DNA of 64,000 nucleotides from Hydractinia symbiolongicarpus. Its lineage: Eukaryota > Cnidaria > Hydrozoa > Anthoathecata > Hydractiniidae. The stretch is from contig NC_079878.1 of assembly GCF_029227915.1 (NCBI RefSeq), positions 6,634,001 to 6,698,000 on the forward strand. Direction: 5' to 3'. The notes beneath the pieces are model-generated. The model was not told the origin of the DNA. It ran no database searches and saw nothing but the letters and a program-made list of their open reading frames with translations. Numbering within the stretch: the first letter of the stretch is position 1; each line of letters begins with the position of its first letter. Positions 1 through 10,885 of the stretch are shown piece after piece. A program made the position numbers and the translations under genes.

Positions 1-3000
1 GAACGGAATTGCAAATCCTATGCCCAAGTACGAGGCCATGACAAACAAGAGCCTGGTTTTATTCTTTGTTTGGAATGGCAGGTTCTAAAATTGAAAAAAG
101 CATCAAGAAAACACTTCATCCAAAAAGTCAGAAAATAGTTAATACAAAAAGGATTCTATCACATTTTTAAATTTAGCAAGTTACACTAAAAATTATTATT
201 TTCAATATTAAAATTCTTATAATTTCGTAGTTTTGTAGTGACAATACAATTAATGAAAAATTAATCATGTAATCAACAGAGTGTCAAAAGATTTCTCATT
301 AAATTATTTCAGAATTACTTCTTTGTGTCAGTTCATTGCTTTATTGACGAGGTGAACGGACACGGACGTGAGCGGACGTGTTTAGCTGTGCTCTTCGTAT
401 AACACTTTTATTACAAACCTGATACCTGATGGTATTTTGTTGTTGATTTGTTGCTTAAGTACTGAGTTATCGGAAAGTTTCATGCTACTTTGTGAAGGGA
501 GTGAATTATTTGGAAATCATTGGTATAGAGAAGAAATTTGAATTTTTTGTTATTGTCAACCAAGTCTCTCATAACGTCGTAATAGAAACCATGTTTTTCA
601 AGTTAGTAATGTTGTTTGCAATTTTAACATCAAGTTGGTTATTGATATCATCACCTTGGGATCAAGACAATTACCTCAACTCTACTGGGATTAATAACAA
701 TCATATACCAGAAAAGAGAAATTGTAAAATCAAAAGAGCAAAAGCACCGGTATTATATTATAACAATTCTATCGCCTCATTTAATTTGATTCTGTCAGGC
801 GATGTTGAACGTAACCCTGGGTCTGGTTTCCATGCACCAAAGTGCACAGCATGTAATAAAACTGTGAAATGTAACCAAAAACGTTTTTCATGCGACCAGT
901 GCCTAGAATCTACTCACGCCAAATGTATTGATAAAGTCTATCTTGTCAATCAATCAAAAAGTGCATCTCAATGGACGTGCCCAAATTGCATCCACAGAGC
1001 TCTTCCGTTTGCTCATATACCTGATTTAGATTTCAATGTATCCTCCCATGAATCATGGTTAGCCAATGAAGACAGAGAAACATCTTAGATTCTTACATCT
1101 GAATGCGCAATCATTGGTTGCCAGTTTCGACGAATTTCGTTATATGTTAGACACGTATCGCTTTGACATTGTTGCTCTAACAGAGACGTGGTTGAAAGAA
1201 AACAAAGCTCTTATTGACTATGTAACCATCCCAGATTACGATCTACATTTTAACAACCGCCTTAACATGAAAGGTGGTGGTGTTGCATACTATGTTAGTT
1301 CAAGGCTTCATCTCAAAAGGCGAAAAGACCTTGAAAACTTTGACAGTCAACTGGAACATATATGGTTGGAAGTACCAGGAAAAAATAAACATAGTAAACT
1401 CTTAATCGGCGTTGTTTATCGCTCCCAGTCGTTATTACCGTTTGCAGAGTGGTTAGAACACTTCGAAGATATCTTAGTTCGTGTAAAATCTGCCTGGAAT
1501 GGGCCGTTAATGTTAACTGGAGATTTTAATATCGATCTCTTGAAATCCAGCCCAAAAAAATCGCTATATCTATCGACTTTGTATCAATTCGATTTAACAC
1601 AAATTATAACAAGTCCGACAAGAACAACCGAAATATCTAGCACACTCATAGACCATATTTCAGTAGATAATGTTGACATTGTTTCCAAGTCAGGTGTTCT
1701 ACCTTGTTCCACAATTAGTGATCACGATGGAACCTTCGCATTGCTTAATATCAAAGTACCGAGATATGAACCGAGGTTGAAATTAATCAGATCAGAAAAA
1801 AAGTTTGACCTACCAGCTTACATATCTGATGTTGCAAGCCTTCCATTCAGCATAATCTATGGAGTTGACGATCCCTCCCTGAAACTCGAGTTATTCAATA
1901 AATTGATTCTATCGTGTATTGACAGTCATGCTCCATTGAGGAAGATGAAACTTACAAGACCTCCTGCTCCGTGGATAAACAATACTAAGCTGAAGTCACT
2001 GATGCATAAACGTGATACTTTACGCCTACAAGCACATGAAACTAAGGACCCAACAATCTGGAAGGAATTTAGAGAACTGAGAAATCTTTCCAAAAAGAAA
2101 ATCCTTCATTCAAAAATGTCATATTATAGAAAATCATTATCATCTTCAATCTCTAAAGACGTCTGGAAAATCATACACAGTATTTTACATCCGCCGCCTA
2201 AAAGGAACACGATGAAACCGGATTCACTGAACTCGTTTTTTGCCGCTACCGCATTGCGTACTGTTGGTAAGGATCCAATATCACCGACAGAAACAAAAGC
2301 ATTTATAGACACTCTACCAAATGACAACGAGAGTAAATTTACACTCCGTTACATATAGTGAAGTTATGAAAGAATTGCGCAATCTTAAAAATGACTGCTC
2401 TACTGGTCCCGACGCAATCCCTGTTCGTTTTTTGAAACCGGTTGCCGAGTTTATTTGCTCCCCATTAACACATATTCTTAACGAATTCATACACATCAAT
2501 GAATTTCCACGTATTTGGAAATCTGCAAGAATCGTGCCTATAAATAAAGTGCCGAATGCTGTCGAAATTTCAGATTTTCGACCGATATCAATACTGTCCT
2601 CTTTATCCAAAGTATACGAAAAGATTGTGTTGAAACATCGAATCAAACAACATCTACAAGGATACTGTTAATGGATTTCATAAAGGTTGCAGCACAAGTA
2701 CAGCACTTATGAAATTGAAAGACGATATCAAAAAAGCTATGAAAGCCAATGAAGTCACATTAATGGTCTTGATAGACTTCTCGAAAGCTTTTGATACTAT
2801 CCAGCAAATATTGTGAATACAGAAATTTCCATTAACGATACACTAAATGAGCTTGACAAATGGGCCGAAGAAAATTCTCTTGCGGCTAATGCAGCAAAAA
2901 CTAAATTCATGTTGATTTCGACCAAACGCTTGTCCAATATTCATATTCTTAATGAACACAGTTCGACGATCAAGCTAGGGAGTACTCCACTCAATCGTGT

Positions 3001-4758
3001 TGGGACTTGTTCACTATTGGGACTAACAATTGATGAACACTTTAAATGGAACGCACAAATCGACAAAACTTTGAAAAAATGTTATGGGAAAATATCTGTG
3101 CTACGAAAGTTGAAGAACTTCACAAGCTTCAGACTACGAAAACAGTTAATTGAAACCTTAATTTTTTCTCATATTGATTATAACGACTTTATCATGTCAC
3201 TGACTGAAGCACAAATGAAAAGATTACAAAAACTTCAAAAAGTTGCATGTAGTTTTGTTATTGGACGTTATGCCAAAATTCAAGATATCATCAAATTAAA
3301 ATGGCTCCCCATAAAGGAACGTCGTGAATTCAACTTATCGAAACTAACGTACAAAGCCATTAATTTCACCAACTGGTCAAGTTCCTGTAAAGTAAATGTA
3401 CGTATAAAGCGAAACAATCTCCGAAACCAGCATGAACTCAGCCTTCATCACTCGATCGATGGTACCTTTCAAGATGAAGCAGCGCGAGTGTTCAACAGTC
3501 TACCAGCTAACCTTTGTACTGCTGATTCCTTCAATATTTTTTCTAGAAATATTAAATCATATCTACTAGATAAGTCCGTTGCTCGCTTGTCCGATAGTTT
3601 ATTCTGATAGTTTATCGAATCACTTCTTTTTTCACGCATTTTATTTCCTTTTCAATTTTTATTTTTATTTTGTTTTCTCTTTCAGTCCATATTTCGCAGC
3701 TACTGCCAATTTCTCTTTGCGATGTGTTTCCCTTTGGCTTGCGCTAACTCCCCCATGAATATTTTTTTTGTCATTTAATACTTAATATATATATATATAT
3801 ATATATTTAAAATTTTATTGTTGATAACATTTGAATTTATTTTATATTATTTTTAACGGGTTGAAGAGCCATTGTAATATATGGATACCCTGAAATACAT
3901 TTTACTTACTTACTTACTTACTTATTGTTTTAACTGAAGGTGTTGCATTCTTAAATTTAAATAAAACAAAAGATTTAGTGAAAAAAGTTGGTGCGGTAAA
4001 ATTGATAACTAATTCTATGCTGAATTGGAAAAATAAACAAAAAATTTCTTAACAAAATCGGAACTTTTACCAGTCCTTAAACTATGTACTTTAAAGGAAG
4101 AAAGTTTCGCTGGAAGAAAGTTTCGCGGTTTCACGGTTATGGGGGCCTTTCTGTGAAAGTTTCGTCCGCAAAATTGTCAAAACGTGTTGTCTGCGAAAGC
4201 TTTTTCCCGCGAATTTTTCTAAAATGTGTTGTTCGCAAAAGTTTTTTCCCACAAATTTTTTTATTCAACTACTCAGTAAAAGCAAAAAACAAGTATTGTT
4301 GTCTTATTTTTTTTTAATTAGCTGAGTTGTAATTTTTGTCAACGAAAAAATAATTTTTATTTAAAAGGCTGATGAAATTTTGGAAGATATTATAATCATA
4401 GACTAAGAATATTATATAGTTTTCTTTTTTATAAAATAATTACAACATTCATATACTTGGTTTTATATTTTTTTTTTAATACTTCATTATCAGTGCGCGA
4501 AAGTTTTTTCCCGTAAAAAAAATTCCAAATTGCTTGTCCGCGAAAGTTTTTCCCGCTAAATGCAAAATTTTCTTCCAGCGAAAGTTTCTTCCTTTAAAGT
4601 AGCTTGTTACTCACAATATTAAATTAATTGTTATGATCACATGTGCAGCGACAATTACTTACCATTCCAGGACGGCTGTCTGCTTCTCTCAACACCAAGT
4701 TACTTGCTCGCGATCTAGTAGCAGATCGTCCAAATACTGAAACAGCTCTTCCCAACAT
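1..4758 (-). CDS. COX7C: Cytochrome c oxidase subunit 7C, partial (two exons; 3' end outside window)
   Basis: Small nuclear-encoded subunit of mitochondrial respiratory complex IV, in the inner membrane. Coding exon 1 is complement(4663..4758), 32 codons, starting MLGRAVSVFGRS and ending DSRPGM, followed by a GTAAGT donor (4657-4662). Exon 2 is complement(1..84), preceded by a TTTTAG acceptor, phase 0, and reads NLPFQTKNKTRLL then FVMASYLGIGFAIPF before leaving the window. The join RPGM/NLPF matches the family's conserved GKNLPF, and the tail matches the single membrane helix with GSGFAAPF. The Arg/Ser-rich N-terminus fits a mitochondrial presequence. Only about the last 10 residues are missing. 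The 4.6-kb intron holds a non-LTR element and a MITE. Recognition rests on remembered family sequence, but the motif match across both exons and a clean intron make it strong. Confidence 0.9.
591..1088 (+). pseudogene. LINE ORF1: PHD-finger protein with N-terminal 2A-like motif
   Basis: The frame is open from 492, but the first ATG is at 591, giving about 165 residues. The N-terminus (MFFKLVMLFAILTSSW) is hydrophobic and signal-like. It is followed by a 2A-like ribosome-skipping motif, SGDVERNPGSG, encoded near 800-830. A C4HC3 PHD-type finger follows (CTAC, then SCDQC, HAKC and WTCPNC). 2A-like motifs near the N-terminus of LINE ORFs are known from other animals. Here the final Pro of NPGP is Ser (codon TCT), which should abolish skipping. 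The ORF overlaps ORF2 by about 20 nt. Kept as pseudogene because the element as a whole is dead, although this frame is intact. Confidence 0.75.
1066..3607 (+). pseudogene. LINE ORF2: endonuclease plus reverse transcriptase, frameshifted and missing the RT active site
   Basis: Three fragments. 1066-2358 encodes the apurinic-like endonuclease (FLHLNAQSL, LTETWL, GDFNIDLL, SDHDG) and the linker. 2321-2671 carries early RT motifs (SARIVPINK, SDFRPISI, LSKVYEKI). After a stop at about 2669, 2680-2813 reads GFHKGCSTST and LIDFSKAFDTI. The sequence then jumps straight to 2813-3607 (NDTLNELDKWAEENSL and the C-terminal region). The intervening palm segment, including the expected (F/Y)ADD box, is absent, so the catalytic core has been deleted at about 2800-2815. 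Frames change at 2321-2358 and at the deletion. Activity is not possible from this copy. Confidence 0.85.
4089..4599. mobile_element. TA-flanked MITE (511 bp) related to the pogo/CENP-B-like element at 39.1-40.5 kb
   Basis: Terminal inverted repeats of about 30 bp begin CTTTAAAGGAAGAAAGTTTC on the left and, read on the complement, CTTTAAAGGAAGAAACTTTC on the right. Both ends are flanked by TA (4087-4088 and 4600-4601), the duplication expected for Tc1/mariner/pogo transposition. The interior repeats GCGAAAGTTTTTTCCCGC-like blocks and carries no transposase. The first 22 bases align without gaps to both ends of the transposase-relic element at 39101-40463, so that family is a plausible source of the transposase. 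It sits in the COX7C intron. Confidence 0.8.
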
Positions 4759-5477
4759 AATGCAAAATTTTACTTCCTTTAATTAGTTAAAAAAATAGTT
4801 ATTATATACATCAATTTTGTATTTTTAAGAGATATGCTGATTTTAACATGAAAATATCCTACAAGGACTACCAATCCCTAAAATAATATTCCTGGATGAG
4901 CACCTGGTAAAATATATCATTTACAGAGTAACCATCTAATATTAACTTTTTAATAATAATAACATTTAATTTAAGCAGCATGCCTTTGTTTTTACATTAT
5001 ATAATAAAAGAACACTGTAGCATAAAATATTTGGGGTAAACTATCACATAAAGGATGTAAACTTTTGTTACATTATATCAATTCACCAAAAAAACTTTGA
5101 AAAAACAAAAACAAAAAACTGAAATTTGTGACATCTTTTAATTTAATATGCAAATATTATGTACAATCTTAATATATATATATATTAACTAAAACAGTTG
5201 GATTGAATAAGTATTTCTACACATAAAAAAATTAAAAAAATTACAGTACAAATAGATAAATATATAACAATCAAAACACACGAAAAACTGAAGAATAAAA
5301 CACATTTATACAAATAAAAGATTATATATCATAGAAAACATAAAACAAAAAGAAGAATAAACAAAAATAAAAATAAACAAAAGATGCAATGAATCACAGT
5401 AGCAGACAAGTTATTTACAAATACACTTTTGTATTTATTAGTACACTGAAAAGCTACAGCCATAGAAAACGTCATTC
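4759..5477. promoter_or_regulatory. COX7C upstream region / POLD4 3' flank
   Basis: AT-rich stretch of 719 bp between the COX7C start codon and the POLD4 stop codon; both genes are on the minus strand. It should hold the COX7C promoter and the POLD4 polyadenylation site (a complement AATAAA-like signal is visible near 5434). No TATA box or other promoter element can be assigned with confidence, and no further gene is seen. Confidence 0.4.
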
Positions 5478-5786
5478 CTATATATCATATTTCTTCCAAA
5501 GACACTCTTTGTAAACCTCATCATTGATGTGCGCTTGAATAATCTCTTTTACTTTTGCTGGTGGATTAAGAGAAAACTTCTTGGCTCGTTCCCACCTTTC
5601 AAGGCGTGTAATACCCAAACAAGGTCCATATTCTGCTTGCAAATCAAAGCTCTTTAAAATAGCTAATTTGTTAGACTCAGTTTCATTTACAGTTGATGTT
5701 AAAAAGGCTTTACTGTCATGTTTGAAACTCACAGAAGCTGTACCTTTGCTTTTTGTCTGTTTAAATGAATCAGTAATGGTTGCCAT
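5478..5786 (-). CDS. POLD4: DNA polymerase delta subunit 4 (p12)
   Basis: Smallest accessory subunit of replicative DNA polymerase delta; stabilises the holoenzyme and binds PCNA in the nucleus. The protein is 102 residues, close to the 107 of human p12. The N-terminus MATITDSFKQTKSK matches the family's ITDSY PCNA-interacting segment. The conserved C-terminal half reads LAILKSFDLQAEYGPCLGIT, then RLERWERAKKFSLNPP, and ends ECLWKKYDI, aligning with the signature YGPC-GITRL-RW-RA. The ATG at 5786 is chosen because the PIP-like box follows at once. The frame stays open upstream, but a TTTCAG acceptor-like site there suggests a 5' UTR exon. It is head-to-head with DNTTIP2. Confidence 0.9.
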   Translation of the reverse strand: MATITDSFKQTKSKGTASVSFKHDSKAFLTSTVNETESNKLAILKSFDLQAEYGPCLGITRLERWERAKKFSLNPPAKVKEIIQAHINDEVYKECLWKKYDI

Positions 5787-6688
5787 TGCGACTTCTTCTT
5801 TTCTTGTAGTTAACCAGGAAATTTCAGCAGTGTTCTGAAATTGTAAGTACAACTTAATGTACGAATACTAACTAACTCAAATTTAGTCCTGAAATACCCA
5901 ACATTTACAAGTGGCTTTGTAAATTTTACATTGTTGTGACTTAACCACTGTTACGAGAGTGATAAATACATGATATAAACCATGAAAATTGGTGTGGTGT
6001 AGTGTATGTTACCATAGCCCCGGGGTAACTCAAGCCATGTAAGGGAAATTGGGGAGATGCCACACTCTGTGGGTTGTGTTGGACGTTGCAAGGGAGTTGT
6101 CTGGTAGAGCGCAGAATTTAACTGGGTCGGCATAGCTTAAAATGAGTATAACTACGCTAGGAGCCTTTTTCAGCAGACAGTTAAAAGGTATTTTTCCCTT
6201 TTTTTAAAAAAAGTGGTAATTCTCAGTAATAAAAAAGTTTGTTCAACACGATAAAACAAGTAAAAAATATAACAAGCAGTTGAGCTGCCTACAAAAATTA
6301 AATATAGCTAGTGGGTAGCTTCGTTATAGACCACATTAATGTTAATAACTCTTAACGTTCTCACACAGAAAAAAGGTTAATATTACTGAACAAATGCAAA
6401 AATGCAAACAATCTGCAGAGCAGAGCATCATCCACACACTGTCCCAAATCCAGTTTACGTATGATCTGGTAACGAATTTGCACTTTGCCAAACATGGTGC
6501 ACATTTATTATGTCTGCTATTATGAATTTGACTTTGTGCTCCAGTCGCTCTTGCCTTCTCTTTTTATTAAAACAGTATGGTAAAGGAGAAAAAAGATTCT
6601 TTTCTGAAATGTTCATGTGGTGAGTGAAGTGATAGAACGCAGCACACGTTTTTAAGTTAGAGCACGCGAAATACGATATTTAAAAGGT
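5787..6688. promoter_or_regulatory. Divergent promoter region between POLD4 and DNTTIP2
   Basis: 902 bp separate the two divergent start codons, so the interval must contain both promoters and 5' UTRs. It includes a locally less AT-rich block (about 5995-6130: CCCCGGGGTAACTC, GGTAGAGCGCAG) that differs in composition from its surroundings and may be an inserted repeat. No convincing gene is seen. Confidence 0.4.
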
Positions 6689-8008
6689 ATGAGAAGAAGT
6701 AGCAGACTTCAAAATAAGCGAAAAAACCATGTGGAAGTTGTGGCTAACTCAGAAGTGAAGATTTCGAATGGTACTTGTGAAAAAAATGTCGAAGAAACGG
6801 AAAGGGCAGATCCTATTAAGTTATTACACCTTGAAAGGAAAGAAACTGCAGAAAGACAGTTTTGCACAACAGTTAGGACTGATCTTAATAAGGAAGAAAA
6901 ATTGAAAAATGAAGCAGGAGGGGATCTTGACACAAATATGCAAAAGGAAGAAATCGTCATGGTGCAAAGCAATAAGAAAAAAGTTATATCTGATAAAAAA
7001 AAAATTGTTTCAAAAAAACAAACTGAAATCAATAAAAAAAACAACAAAAAAAAGAATGGCAATCAAAAAAAAGCACAAATAGATGAGGTTGGTGACGTGC
7101 CTAAGAAAGAAGGTATTGTGAATACATATGTGAATCACCAGACAATCTCAGGTGATAATACAACCTTAAATTTTAAACCCCAAAAAGAATCAAATCGCAA
7201 GACTTCGAAATTTGCATTAGACGTTTCAAAATACCAGTCAATTTCTGTTCATCAAAATATGAATAATGAATTGCTAAAAACTTCTTTAAAGTTGAAAAAT
7301 CATTTGCCATTTAGAGAACACATAAGAAGTTTATTTAATACTGATGATGTTAAAGGCGGCACTCCAGATGTTTTTGGATTAGATCGTATTCAACTGGAAG
7401 ATAACAATAGTAGTAAGCCAAGACCAGCCTCAGAAATAAACACAGATTTAAATGTTTCTGAATTGTATTTTGATTCAACAAAAGCAGATTTAAGTAAACA
7501 AAATGTAAGCAGAAGTGAAGTTGATGCTTACATGAAGAAGAGTATAATTCCAGATGATTTAGAGAGAAGGGAGAAACCTCCAATGTTGTATGAATCAGCA
7601 AGATCTAAAAAGTTAGATCGTAAAAAGAAGAGTGAAGAGACTGCTGGCCAAGGTTGGTATAATCTGCCCAAAACAGAATTAACAGAAGAAGTAAAACGAG
7701 ATTTACAACTCCTCAAAATGAGAAATGTACTTGATACAAAGAAACATTATAAAAGAAATGATTCAAACAAGCTTCCAAAGTATTTTCAAGTTGGTACAAT
7801 TGTTGAGGGAGCACATGAGTTTTATTCAACACGAGTTACAAAAAAGCATAGGAAAAGAACTATGGTAGACGAACTTCTTGATGATGCTGAGTTTCGAAGG
7901 AAGAACAAAAAGAAGCTAGTTGAAATCAGAAAGAAACAAGCAAGTGGAGGTAAAGGACACTTCAAGAAAATGAAAAATAAAAGAAAGCCTACTTGGGCTA
8001 GAACTTAG
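6689..8008 (+). CDS. DNTTIP2: DNTTIP2/Fcf2-family pre-rRNA processing factor
   Basis: Single-exon ORF of 439 residues. The C-terminal 120 residues are a clear Fcf2 domain: GWYNLPKTELTEEVKRDL, LKMRNVLDTKKHYKRND, LPKYFQVGTIVEGAHEFYS, KHRKRTMVDELLDDAEFRR and a Lys-rich tail. In yeast Fcf2 acts in early 18S rRNA processing in the nucleolus; the vertebrate homologue DNTTIP2 is also nucleolar. Residues 1-300 are poorly conserved, charged and low in complexity, with Lys/Asn-rich runs (coded about 6970-7070). The start MRRSSRLQNKRKN is Arg/Lys-rich and suits a nucleolar protein. Vertebrate DNTTIP2 is longer, mainly through its disordered N-terminus. Lack of introns is notable beside the intron-rich neighbours. 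Family assignment is strong; orthology is inferred. Confidence 0.88.
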   Translation: MRRSSRLQNKRKNHVEVVANSEVKISNGTCEKNVEETERADPIKLLHLERKETAERQFCTTVRTDLNKEEKLKNEAGGDLDTNMQKEEIVMVQSNKKKVISDKKKIVSKKQTEINKKNNKKKNGNQKKAQIDEVGDVPKKEGIVNTYVNHQTISGDNTTLNFKPQKESNRKTSKFALDVSKYQSISVHQNMNNELLKTSLKLKNHLPFREHIRSLFNTDDVKGGTPDVFGLDRIQLEDNNSSKPRPASEINTDLNVSELYFDSTKADLSKQNVSRSEVDAYMKKSIIPDDLERREKPPMLYESARSKKLDRKKKSEETAGQGWYNLPKTELTEEVKRDLQLLKMRNVLDTKKHYKRNDSNKLPKYFQVGTIVEGAHEFYSTRVTKKHRKRTMVDELLDDAEFRRKNKKKLVEIRKKQASGGKGHFKKMKNKRKPTWART

Positions 8009-9132
8009 TTCAATTTTGTATCCATGAACTTCTGGAAAGGTATTTGGGATAAAATTGAGAGACAGAAAAGAAATGTAAATTTAAAAAATGCAGATTTCTT
8101 TAATTTTATTAATATCCAATGTGTTTGAAAAAGAACTTTAATCTCTTATGTGAGAGAAACCTTTTGCGAATTTCATGATTTTGGAGTTTTTTTTAGAAAC
8201 GTTAAAAAAGTAAACTTTCATATTTATTTGGTATAAACTTTCTAAATAGTGAGTTCCTGGAAAATTAACCACTCAATGTCACTTAGTAAAGGTATTGGCA
8301 AAAAATAAAAAATAATCTAATAACAATGACTTTCTCCCCTCTTTTATCAAAAACAAGACGAGACATTTTATCTGTGTGAACACACACACACCAAGAAAGA
8401 TTGAATTCAAACTTTCATATTGTGGATTCACGAATGTGTATATCCAAAAAAATTGCTTTTTTTGGACTTGTAAAGTTTTACCCTAACGGAATAAATTTTT
8501 TCAAGAATTAAATTTTGCGAATTTTAATAATTAAAAGTAATCTCGCTCTCTCCCCCACCCTCGCTTTGATCTTATAGTTACGCGCTTTTCTCAAGTGCAC
8601 TTAAAACTTAGGGGTGCAAAACTGATAGATTTTTAAACCAAACCTAACAAATTACATTACTACATTCTCGAGCAACACAAATAAGCACTTTTTATAAACC
8701 TTTAAAGACACCGTCTTTGAGCCAGAACGATACAATATTTTTTTAAAAAAACTGCGCTAGAATCCAAAAAAAAATTCTAAGCTAAGGAAATGGCTACGAA
8801 TTCAATGAAATATACTGCTAAATTGGTATTAGAAAGAATTGTTGGATATGAAAAAATAACAAGAAGCCCTGGGGCTCTAAGAATTTCCGCGCGCTTCTAA
8901 AATATTTGATGAAAACCTGCTAATTCGTTGTGTTATTGTGCCAAACATTCGAAGGGGTTTGGTGCATGAACCTCTGAAGATAAAGCACACCAGTGACATT
9001 ATATCTTACACAACAAACGCAAACAAAACGAAACGTGTCATTAAACTCACATTTTAAAAGAAATTGCTAACAAAAAATACAGCCTATTATTCATGGTTGA
9101 AAATCTTGCGATTGAAACGTTTATGGTCTTAA

Positions 9133-9762
9133 ACGGCATTAGTTGACAAAAAATCAAAATTTTGATGTGACCATCATTTTCAGCATACTTTTTTTATTAA
9201 CTGTGTCAATTTTTGTCGAAAATAAAGCAGTTTTAATTTTTGGATAAATTTTGGCCTGAAATGACATTTAGGTGACAAAAAATCAAACTTTTGTACCATA
9301 ATCATTTTCAGCATACTTAATTTGTTAACTGTGCTAGATTTAGCCGAAAATGAAGTGGTTTTAATTTTTGGACCAATTTTGGCCTTTAATGGCATTTAGG
9401 TGACAAAAATCAAAATATTGATGTCACCATTATGTTCAGCATACTTTTTTTGTTAACTTTGCCAATTTTTGTTGAGAATGAAGTAGTTTTAATTTTTGGA
9501 CCAATTTTGGCCTAAAATGACATTTAAGGTGGCAAAAAACCAAAATTTTGATGTCACCATCATGTTCAGCATACTTTATTTGTTAACTGTGCCAAATTTT
9601 GTTCAAAATAAAGTAGTTCTAATTTTTGGACCAATTTTGGCCTAAAATGACATTTAGGTGACAAAAATCAAAATTATTATGTCACCATTATGTTCAGCAT
9701 ACTTTTTTTGTTAACTGTGCCAAATTTTGTCGAAAACAAATACCAATTTTAGCCTGAAACGT
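9133..9762. repeat. Tandem repeat, about five copies of a 128-bp unit
   Basis: The landmark TTCAGCATACTT recurs with its CAGC at 9181, 9309, 9437, 9567 and 9695, giving spacings of 128, 128, 130 and 128 bp. Each unit reads roughly GGTGACAAAAATCAAAATTT, then ATGTCACCATCATGTTCAGC, then a GTTAACTGTGCCAAATTTTG block and a GGACCAATTTTGGCC block. Copies differ by scattered substitutions. The small open frame on the complement (9180-9395) is just the repeat. Function unknown. Confidence 0.9.
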
Positions 9763-10885
9763 CAATACGAGACTTCCCAGTAGTTAAGGAGCTTGGGTAT
9801 GAAGTTTACATCTGTAACGGAGCAACGTGAAATCCCAGGGTCGATTTTTTCTCAAAAAATGCTCCGAAAGAAAAAAACGACGGTTTTAAAGAATTTCCTA
9901 CGCCTTCGGGCGCGGAAATTCAAATAGTGTTTTGGATTGCAATTAAACCTTTTGTAATAGATAAAAAAAGTTATGAAAAAGTAATCAGAACTCTAAAGCC
10001 TTGTTGATGTCTGTTATAACGACTCAGGGGCCACAAGACCCTGGGGTGAGGTTGAGAAAGAGTACATTAATTGAAACCGGCACAGGTAATGATGAAAAAC
10101 ATACCGTTTTGATGGTGTGGGATGTTAATCGGTATGTATGGAGTGTAAAATGTTTACGCAAGGTTGTACAGGTACAGCATACAGTGGTCCTCCTTGTGAT
10201 AGTAGTATTAGATCCAACCACAAGCGAGACAGATATATCAAACATCTTCGTGCGAAATATTTAAATTTTTAAGGAATTGGCACGCGATGTTCAATTGTAA
10301 ATAGAAATTGACCAGCCTCAAACTCATTTATCTGAGCTTCTATCGACCCATACGAGAAGTACGGAGGGCGCGGATTTTGGCTAGCCAGAGTTTGTTGGTG
10401 CCTAACTGGTTTTTAAAAAAAATCACGCAAAACAATAATGCTTAAAGCAAGTGAAAGTGTCAGGTTAAAACTATTGTTTAAAATAAGGTTGTTTTTCTTA
10501 AAATTATCCTTCAACGTATTTTTTTTCTGATCGTGATAAAGAGCGCCCTCTTTGACTGCGCCAATTATCTTTAATTGTACAAAGCTGACCAAAAGGCTCT
10601 TTTTGCAATACAATATGTTTTTCTTAAACTTAAGTTTCTCTTTGTTTTATCACAAATAATTTCTTTATTTCTTGCCAATAAAACACAAGAAATGCTTTTT
10701 TTTTAATCAGCACTTTAATTTTCATACATGTTGGGTAAAAACTTTCAAAGTCTGGCGTTTAAAGTTAGACAAATATTTCAGCACCATTTTGTATAAGACA
10801 CAATATCCATTGATGAGAAGCAACCCCCCAGGTTCGAAAATTTTTTAAGGGACTGCGTGTACCGCAGACAGTGACTCTGCGGCAC

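Larger units (their letters stand above)
340..3925 (+). mobile_element. CR1/L2-like non-LTR retrotransposon, decayed, inside the COX7C intron
   Basis: Two-ORF LINE lying antisense to COX7C. ORF1 (about 591-1088) has a hydrophobic start, a 2A-like motif and a PHD finger. ORF2 (1066-3607 in pieces) has an endonuclease/exonuclease/phosphatase domain and a reverse transcriptase. The 3' region ends in a (TA)n run near 3787 and a tetranucleotide tail of repeated TACT/TTAC units (about 3900-3925), as CR1/L2-type elements often do. The 5' boundary is uncertain; about 340 is where the non-coding leader seems to begin. Frameshifts and an internal RT deletion mean it cannot be autonomous. Clade assignment is by domain layout and tail only. 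Confidence 0.85.

Noticed and set aside
5995-6133. tRNA-like A-box sequence (GGTAGAGCGCAG) suggesting a tRNA or SINE
   Set aside because: No matching B-box, acceptor stem or second copy could be found in the window; composition alone is not enough.
9180-9395. 71-residue frame on the minus strand
   Set aside because: It lies wholly within the 128-bp tandem repeat and repeats itself.
10001-10264. 87-residue frame with a CCCTGGGG motif
   Set aside because: Overlaps a half-copy of the CAACCTCGT repeat family and shows no domain; overlapping frame on the other strand is equally long.
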